Notes under the pieces: generated by a model
The model's database searches: none
What the model saw: the letters and a program-made list of their open reading frames with translations, nothing else
Told to the model about the DNA's origin: nothing
Assembly (NCBI GenBank): GCA_008921705.1
Contig: VFFE01007631.1
Coordinates: forward strand, 128,599 to 192,598
From: Burhinus oedicnemus
Taxonomy: Eukaryota; Chordata; Aves; Charadriiformes; Burhinidae
Direction of reading: 5' to 3'
Length of the DNA stretch: 64,000 bases
Translations under genes and position numbers: made by a program
Shown here: positions 54,493 through 64,000 of the stretch, one piece after another
Layout: every line of letters begins with the position of its first letter
How positions within the stretch are numbered: the first letter of the stretch is position 1

Positions 54493-54930
54493 GGAGGTGC
54501 TGCCCGGCAAGGGCGACTGGCGCCTGCGATTCCAATTCCATCCCGACAGACTCCAGGATTTTTAATTGAGATTCCGAAACTGAAATGAGGCAAAACTATA
54601 GGTGTTAATGAAATTCTGCTGGGGGGAAGGGAAGGACCAAAAGAATCTTTCCTGCTTTAAATTGTATACGCTTCCTAGTTTAATTTGGGGCTGGGTTGTT
54701 TTTTGGGAAACACTACCTAAATGTCTGCAAAGTGATTGACATTCTAGCTTGCCTTGTTTGAAGGATATGAAGATGCTAGTTGGAAGTTTAGCCCACTTAT
54801 CAGGCTTGTTTTTACTAATACGATGATGTACTAAATTAGATTCATTCTGGAGGTAAAACTAGATATGATGTATTATAAATTGTAATGCTCACATGGAAAA
54901 CTAATAAAAACCCTGAATCTATTATTTGCC
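54493..54930 (+). other. TFG: TFG 3' UTR with poly(A) signal
   Basis: Noncoding sequence follows the stop. AATAAA at 54903-54908 is a good poly(A) signal; cleavage would fall about 15-25 bases later. This gives a short 3' UTR of about 430 bases. Confidence 0.75.
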
Positions 54931-55829
54931 TGATCTTGATTTTAGAGTTTAAGTAATACTGCACAAGAAAACTGTGTTAGGACAAGTGTGCACGCTGGGT
55001 GTACAGACACTGAGGTAAAGATCAAGGGTGCTCGGTTTTGGAGAAGAGACAGATTTTTAGGTGTGTAAATGGAGAAGTGTTGGGAACACAGACTGCTGCT
55101 CCAGAGGTTGTGCAGCAGTAGGTGGTTTTGCACTGTCTGCTGTTATTAATCGCCAAGTATCCCTTTTACCAACTGAATAAGAACCAATACATAAAATCTT
55201 AGAGCCCTTACCAATTTCACTTTAACGAGAGCAGGGGGAGAATTGGTTTATTACTTGAAAATTTAAGCTGAATACGTATTTTAAAACAGAACTCTTAAAA
55301 AGGAACAACTTTCCACAGGTTCTTTGCCACCCAGAAAAACTTGGGAGTGCAATTCTAGTGACTCAGTTTTGAGCCAAGAAAAAGCAGATCAAGAGCTGTA
55401 ACACATTCAATAGACCATATAACAGCAGAGGGCAAAACATTCTCCCAGTTAATATTTTCCATCTTACGGATTCTAGGAACACATTAAAAAAAAAAAAGTA
55501 GGGAATTAAAAAAAACAAAAAACAAAAAAAACCCCAACAAACCAAACTGAAGCAAGCTGCTTGAACTGTCATAATGACAAACCAGGAACTAAAGTGAGCG
55601 AACGTATTCCTGCCTTTGGCATCCTTAACCACTGCTGCTCCCGCATCAGCGGCGCTATGCAGTAAGCCATAGCTCTAACTCCTGCTGGTTGTGCTCTTGT
55701 CAGACCTAAGGCAGCAGGTGTGCGTCACACTGCTCAACACCTGCCTGGTTCAGAACAAACTACTTCCTGAAATAGTAGCATTTGCCACAGAAACCAGTAT
55801 TTGTTTTCATGTAAAACACTAAGAAGAAC
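54931..55829. other. Tail-to-tail intergenic gap between TFG and ABI3BP
   Basis: About 0.9 kb between the two inferred cleavage sites, with an A-rich tract at about 55487-55545. No gene recognised. Confidence 0.65.
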
Positions 55830-57120
55830 ACTTGATTAAAAAATATTTTATTAGGAGTACAGTGTACCTGCAATGTACTTTATAAGGCATTTTTCTATAA
55901 ATGGCTATTTCTACTATATATATATATCTGGGTGTTCCTGTTCATATTTTTTCAATACATTAGTAATGTAATGAGTAACACCTTTAAAAAAACCTACATC
56001 TCTTTATTTAGTTCATAAATGTTTAAGCAGTACAACAAGTAGCTTTGGGAGAGGTTTTAATCAAAATTACTGTAAAGCAGTTTTAAAGTTCAGTTATCGC
56101 TATTTCCCCTTTGTCCCCAATGAACAATGCTTTGAGCCACTTTTTTTTTTTTTTTTAAAATAAAATAAACCTGATTATGCTGTTATAACTAGCTTATTTT
56201 TGTTTTTCCTGTTTCATTTATCTTTCCAAGTCCCCCTTAACGGTACATACATTTGGATTTCGAACCAGTAAGTCTCAAGTCGCTGGAAACTACATTTTCA
56301 TGAAAAGCCACCGCCGTGGAGGCCAGTTCCATTTTTTTATTCCATGTGGATATGTGCCAGTCTGCTTTAATTGGAGGAAACCAAACCCACCAGCCAAAGA
56401 CTGCCCAGCTCCGTAGCAATGGGCTGAACATACCCTTGCTGGAGGTGAGGCGTTTGAAAACAAACATGGAAAAAAACCCAGTAACCTGATCATTTAAAGC
56501 TGCACATACAACAACCTGCCTCGGCATTTTGGCAGGAGTATAAACTCTTTGTACATGTAAGGAGGAAGTGCTTCAAGTTTACTGGCTGTAGGATATTAAA
56601 AATCGTAGGGTCTTTTCCATAATTGATGACTGAGGGGACATTACAGATCTATCTGGACAGGTAGCTTATGGCACTTACGTTACAAGAAGACCAGTGAATA
56701 TTTAAAAACTAATGCACATTGCATTCCATGACCAACTCTGCCATAACTGTGCCTTAAACATTTATTACAACATTGTGATAAATAATATACACACCGTATC
56801 TTTTAAAATACCATGTAAACCATACCTCAAGAATAGGGAGCCAGCTTCCCTATACACTATCCTACAACAAGTCCCTAGCCTGTTTGGCTTTTTTTTTTTT
56901 AATCTAAAAACAAATTTGTAAAACTGGATAACTAGAGTAAGCAGCCTACACTATTACACAATTAATGCAGTATTGGCATTAGACTTGTATAAACCTTTGC
57001 ACATTAGCAAACTTACTTAGGTGCCCGGCATACCATAAAGATTTCCATCTTTGAGCCTGCGTTAGGCAATTGGGAGGTGTGGGGTAAGTGCTGGGCCTTT
57101 TCACCAAGTTCACGTCGCAT
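55830..57120 (-). other. ABI3BP: ABI3BP 3' UTR
   Basis: Follows the ABI3BP stop on the - strand. AATAAA hexamers (seen as TTTATT on +) occur at 56003-56008 and 55847-55852. Using the distal one gives a 3' UTR near 1.3 kb. A 96-codon antisense frame at 56237-56527 has no recognisable similarity and is not counted as coding. Confidence 0.7.
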
Positions 57121-59634
<2,514 letters not shown>

Positions 59635-59699
59635 CTATGTGGGGAAGCCGAGGTGAATGCTATGATTCTCTTCCTCTCAGGTTCCATAGCTGTAATTTG

Positions 59700-60508
59700 A
59701 ACATTATGTGCATACTCCAAGTAGAGCCCTTATGGCTGTAGACAAGAGTGCCCTGCACGTGGGTCAGGGCATTCCCAAGCACAAATACAGGCTGGGTGGA
59801 GAATGGATTGAGAGCAGCCCTGAGGAGAAGGACTTAGGGATGTTGGTTGATGAGATGCTCAACATGAGCTGGCAGTGTGCACTCACAGCCCAAAAAGCCA
59901 ACCTCATCCTGGGCTGCTTCAAAGCAAGCGTGGCCAGCAGGTAGAAGGAGGTGATTCTGCTCCTCTACTCTGCTTCCATGAGACCCCAACCTGGAGTACC
60001 ACGTCGAGCTCCGGGGCCCCCAACAGAATAAGGACATGGACGACTTGGAGGAAGTCCAGAGGAGGCCCACGAAGATGATCAGAGAGCCCTCTCCTATTCA
60101 GAGAGGCTGAGAGAGTTGGGTTGTTCAGCCTGGAGAAGAGAAGGCTCCGGGGAGACCTTCTAGCAGCCTTCCAGTACCTAAAGGGGGCCTACAGGAAAGA
60201 CGGGAAGGGACTCTTTATCAGGGACTGTCACAATAGGAGAAGGGGTAACAGTTTTAAACTGAGAGAGGGTAGATTTAATTAGATATAAGGAAGAAATTCT
60301 TTACTCTGAGGGTGGTGAGGCACTGGAACAGGTTGCCCAGTGAAGTTGTGGAGGCCCCGTCCCTGGAAGTGTTCAAGGCCAGGCTGGATGGGACTTTGAG
60401 AAACCTGGTCCAGTGGGAGGTGTCCCTGCCCATGGCAGGGGGGTTGTAACTAGATGATCTTTAAGGTCCCTTCCAACCCAAACCATTCTATGATTCTATG
60501 ATTCCTGG
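59700..60508 (+). mobile_element. CR1 LINE, 5'-truncated, intact 3' terminus
   Basis: About 0.8 kb of CR1 in sense orientation on +, antisense to ABI3BP. Landmarks in order: GGGTCAGGGCATTCCCAAGC; CTGAGGAGAAGGACTTAGGG; CAGCCTGGAGAAGAGAAGGC; TGGTGAGGCACTGGAACAGG; CCTTCCAACCCAAACCATTC; and the terminal ATTCTATGATTCTATGATT. It is the best preserved copy in the window, but its reading frame is interrupted, so it is not active. Confidence 0.95.
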
Positions 60509-61349
60509 CCAAAATCGATGCCTGAATGTGTTTTTTCTCCTCCCTACATTTCATACAGTAAGTGAAATTCCGTTATTACCTAGAACCTCATCCTGATTGC
60601 ATCAAAAATGAGGTAAGTTTTGCTAGTGATGGGAATGGAAGGCAGGTTTGGTTCCCTGTCAGGAAGCTCCCAGTACCTTCAAAGATGTTTTATAGAACAC
60701 CTCATAACACAGCCAAGGCTCGTTTTATAAATCATCGTATTTTTACAACATGTATGTGGAAGTGATATCCTTCAACAAACAGATGACCTCGGTATAATAA
60801 CTGCTTATCCAGAACATGAAGCGTGCCTGTGTATTTATTTGCAGGATTAGCTTAACAGGTGACTTGACTGCAACTGAGTAGAAAACAAGGTCTCAAGAGC
60901 CTTATGCAGGGTGTCCTGATGTTACGGGCTGTGCTTATCCTGTTAACAAGAGGACTCACAGTGAAGGAGTTTTGACAGAGAGATGTTTTTACTTACTGAT
61001 TTGATTTGGAAGACATCAGTAAAATTCAGTTCAGAAGATGGAGGAAAGCATGCTACGTTCTCTTCCCAAGCCTTGGCAGGAAACATTTTCAGATAAACTT
61101 ACCATTTTTTCTAAACTCCTTTTATAGCACTTGTTCTTAATATGTTGTGGGGTTTGAAAGGAAAAGTGAGAGCATTTAGAAACAGGTTCAGTACTCAGGT
61201 ATAAGCTAAGCAGACAGTCCAGTTACTCATTAGATGCTGGGTGTCCTGTGGCCTTGAATCTGTGCCAGTCTGGCCATTTGAGAGATGGTGAGGTGGCTTA
61301 TAATACTGCTCCCTAAAGTACAATTAATATAAGAGCAGTCTACCAATAA

Positions 61350-61366
61350 ACTCTCTCTCTCTCTCC
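61350..61366. repeat. (CT)n microsatellite
   Basis: Seven to eight CT units in the ABI3BP intron. A similar (CT)7 lies at 30984-30997. Confidence 0.8.
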
Positions 61367-64000
61367 TATTTTTGTGATCTGACCGATACTTTGCCAAAAA
61401 TTCTCACCTCCAGTTGACAGTCTCTGTGCATGCAGTTCTTCTCTAGCTTTAGAAAATTATTTATTACTATCTAGTTTTGGCTGCAGGCATGTTTTTTCCA
61501 TAGGAGAACTGGTCAGGGGGAGTTCCTCTCAGCAATTTTTTGGTCTGAAACTAAGAACACTCAGGCTGCCCAAAACAGCATTTTTTTTTTCCATGGCTGT
61601 TGAAGGTCACACTTAGAATTTATTTTTTTCCTCCCCTCAATAAATACTTTTTAGTATTTAGGCTTGCTTTTCTGGAATGCCTACAGTGGCTGCTCTGGAG
61701 GACTGTTAAATGAGGTCAGCAGTAGATGCTGGTTTATGGAACAGCCCTGGCATGTGTAACGTAGATCAGTTTTTCTTCATAAGAGACAGAATAAAACAGA
61801 TATTTTTACAGCTAACACAAGAACAGTAACTTTCAGATACACACATATCCTTCTGGCCCACAGCGTAACCTGTGCATAATTCAAACAATTGCTATACATA
61901 AATTAGCAGCATTCTCAGTGACCATTAAATTCTTACTGCCCAATTCTTTCCATAATAAAGGAACACACTTAAAAACATTCATCTAACGAATGACTAGATT
62001 ATTGTTTCTCTCTTGGCGATAGCAATCCTCACATAAAGTAATTTTTTTTTTTTTCCCCCCACTGTTCCCTTATGGGTGGTCTTAAGAAAATTAGATACCA
62101 TCTTTGTTTTATACATTGTGAATTCTGCAACACCAGAAGTATAAATTCATGCTAAAAACCAGCATACAAAGATACGGTTGGCAGCTGCCTTACACAACAG
62201 CATTTGTACAATGCACCCAAATTTCCAGCTCATTAGGCTGCTTAAACAGCAAAGCTTTGGAAGATGCTTTCAGCGTAAGGTGGAACTCAGGGCTCAGCAC
62301 AGCCCTTCGCTACCAGCACAGACTGCCTGCCCAGCTGGCTGGTGCTGGCAGGTACGCTTCTGCTGGCCTCAGGGGCACGGTGAGACGAGGTGTGACAGTG
62401 AAACTCATCAGAACAGAGTTTGGCTTCAGATTGGAAACTTTCTCGCTTGCACATCGAGAGAATGGCCTGTGCCATGACAATCTCACTTAGGAAATGGGGG
62501 AAAAACAGCTTTCCTTCTACATAAATATTTCAATTCTTTCAAATATTGTGACAACTGGTCAGCACTGAGTTGTAACAACTCAAGTACAAGAACCAGGCTT
62601 AGCAAGTACAACGAATACAATGTGGCTACCAGCACCTTTCTCCAGCCAAGTTAAATCACCACCCTTCCAGCAAGAGCAAAAACAATCTAATGAAAATAGG
62701 AAAATGGGCTCCTGATATATTAAACTTTTCTTCTAAGATTGAAGTAGCTTTCACTGCAGTGTTAATTCACTTGATTTAGGGCTGAAGCCTAGTCCTGCTA
62801 GATTAGCACTGCTATTTCCTCTACTGGCTGGTTTTGTGATACGCTATGCCTCATTGCCAGTGTTTGTCATTTGATCACAGCTGCTTAGTACAGCAACAGT
62901 TGAATGAATGATACCTCTGTTCAAAACAGTCTCTTTTATGCACATAATTGCCAAGGTATTATTTATATATGAGGTATTGTACTTACTATTAATGACAGGG
63001 CTTTCCTTCCTTGTCTGCTCATGGGAGAATGGTGCCGGGTGCAAGGCCGAGCAGCTGAAATTTGTATCGGCATGGGCTGCCCTACACTCCTCTGCTCTTT
63101 TCTCTCCATATTCCTACATACAGAGCCCAGAGCCCTGCTCCTGTGAGGTGCTGAGCTCTGAGATGGGTCAGCTTTGGGTTACAAAAGTTAATTCCTTCAG
63201 CCATAGTTTCTCCTCGTTAATTCAATACAATGTGGTGAACATACTGCCTGACTTGCACTCCAAAGACATTTCCGATACTCAGTTGTATTACATTCTTTGT
63301 GCTCTGGATGCCATGCTAACATCATTGTGATAAAGTTGTCCATGCAGCTCTGATAAAAGACCTCATACAGAAGAAAGACAGGATCTTGGGATGGATTATA
63401 AGAAGTTAACATATTTCTAAATATAGCTGGTACAATCTATACAATCTACGTGAGACACAAAGTTCTGCTTAACTAACTGGAAAACACTTTTTGCAGGCTG
63501 TTTCCCCAGCTTACACACAGCATGTGTCACTTGATTCAGGTCTTAAATACATCACACTCTAGTGACCTTGAGACACTGAACAAAACTTGAGAAGATAAGG
63601 CCAGCAGGCTGATGTTAGTAATACAACATAACATAAGAAAAAGAAAGGGGGTGGTGGAGGGGAAGAGACTATAGGCAAAAATGGGGAATGTGAAAAAAAA
63701 CCAAAAACGTCAAAACAGGTGAGTAAAACCTGTTGACTGGAGTTCAAGTCATGTATTTATAAGCCTCATCGACTTATAAGCCTCACAGTAATGAAGTAAC
63801 CAGATGTTTACCAAATGGGATGGGAATGACTGAGTCTAATCCTAGTCTAAAATTAGGTCCTAATCCTCTAATTAAGAACTATTCTAGGCTACCCTTTAAA
63901 TACAAATTTGGTGCCTTTACAATATATGCTATTCACTGGCAGAGACTTGATCTTTATCAATTTTCTGTATGACCCCCAGGATACTAAAAATCAGGATACT

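Noticed and set aside
56237..56527. 96-codon - strand frame considered as an ABI3BP coding exon
   Set aside because: It does not match the ABI3BP C-terminus; the true last exon with WYECGTSIPGKW lies upstream at 57121-57236, so this is 3' UTR.
62149..62490. 113-codon + strand and 62-codon - strand frames considered as further ABI3BP exons
   Set aside because: Neither matches the expected preceding ABI3BP sequence, and no suitable splice sites in phase were seen.

Overview
The window reads as vertebrate, and specifically avian, nuclear DNA. Genes are split into GT-AG exons. Several copies of the CR1 retrotransposon are present, including 3' ends with the bird-type ATTCTATG tandem terminus. 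The order ADGRG7 - TFG - ABI3BP matches the order I recall for human 3q12. The species cannot be named from the sequence. Homology statements rest on protein sequences recalled from memory, not on a database search.

Layout: bases 1 to about 5.77 kb are non-coding as far as I can see. ADGRG7 (GPR128, an adhesion GPCR) runs on the + strand from its start codon at 5878 to its stop at 30200. Sixteen coding exons join in phase to give 785 residues. An HNF4-like and an HNF1-like element sit 60-105 bp before the ATG. A likely 3' UTR reaches an AATAAA at 31476. From 31.7 to 33.4 kb lie three phase-compatible + strand exons (about 89 residues from an in-frame ATG) that match no protein I know; this is the main candidate for something undescribed. 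A CpG island (about 33.44-34.60 kb) with two NRF1-like sites forms the TFG promoter. TFG follows on + with seven coding exons (39409-54492), a probable 5' UTR exon ending at 34333 and a possible alternative 5' UTR exon at 37169-37273. Its last exon is strikingly GC-rich, carries a seven-alanine GCC run, and is interrupted by 20 Ns that probably stand for a larger missing piece. TFG ends at a poly(A) signal at 54903. ABI3BP comes from the right on the - strand, tail to tail with TFG: its last two coding exons (59427-59540 and 57121-57236) and a 1.3 kb 3' UTR ending near 55.83 kb are visible; the rest lies beyond the window.

The three known genes do not form a pathway. ADGRG7 is a gut-enriched orphan receptor, TFG organises ER exit sites for COPII traffic, and ABI3BP is a matrix protein. 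Their link is conserved synteny. ADGRG7 and TFG lie only about 4 kb apart here in the same orientation, the arrangement behind the known human GPR128-TFG fusion.
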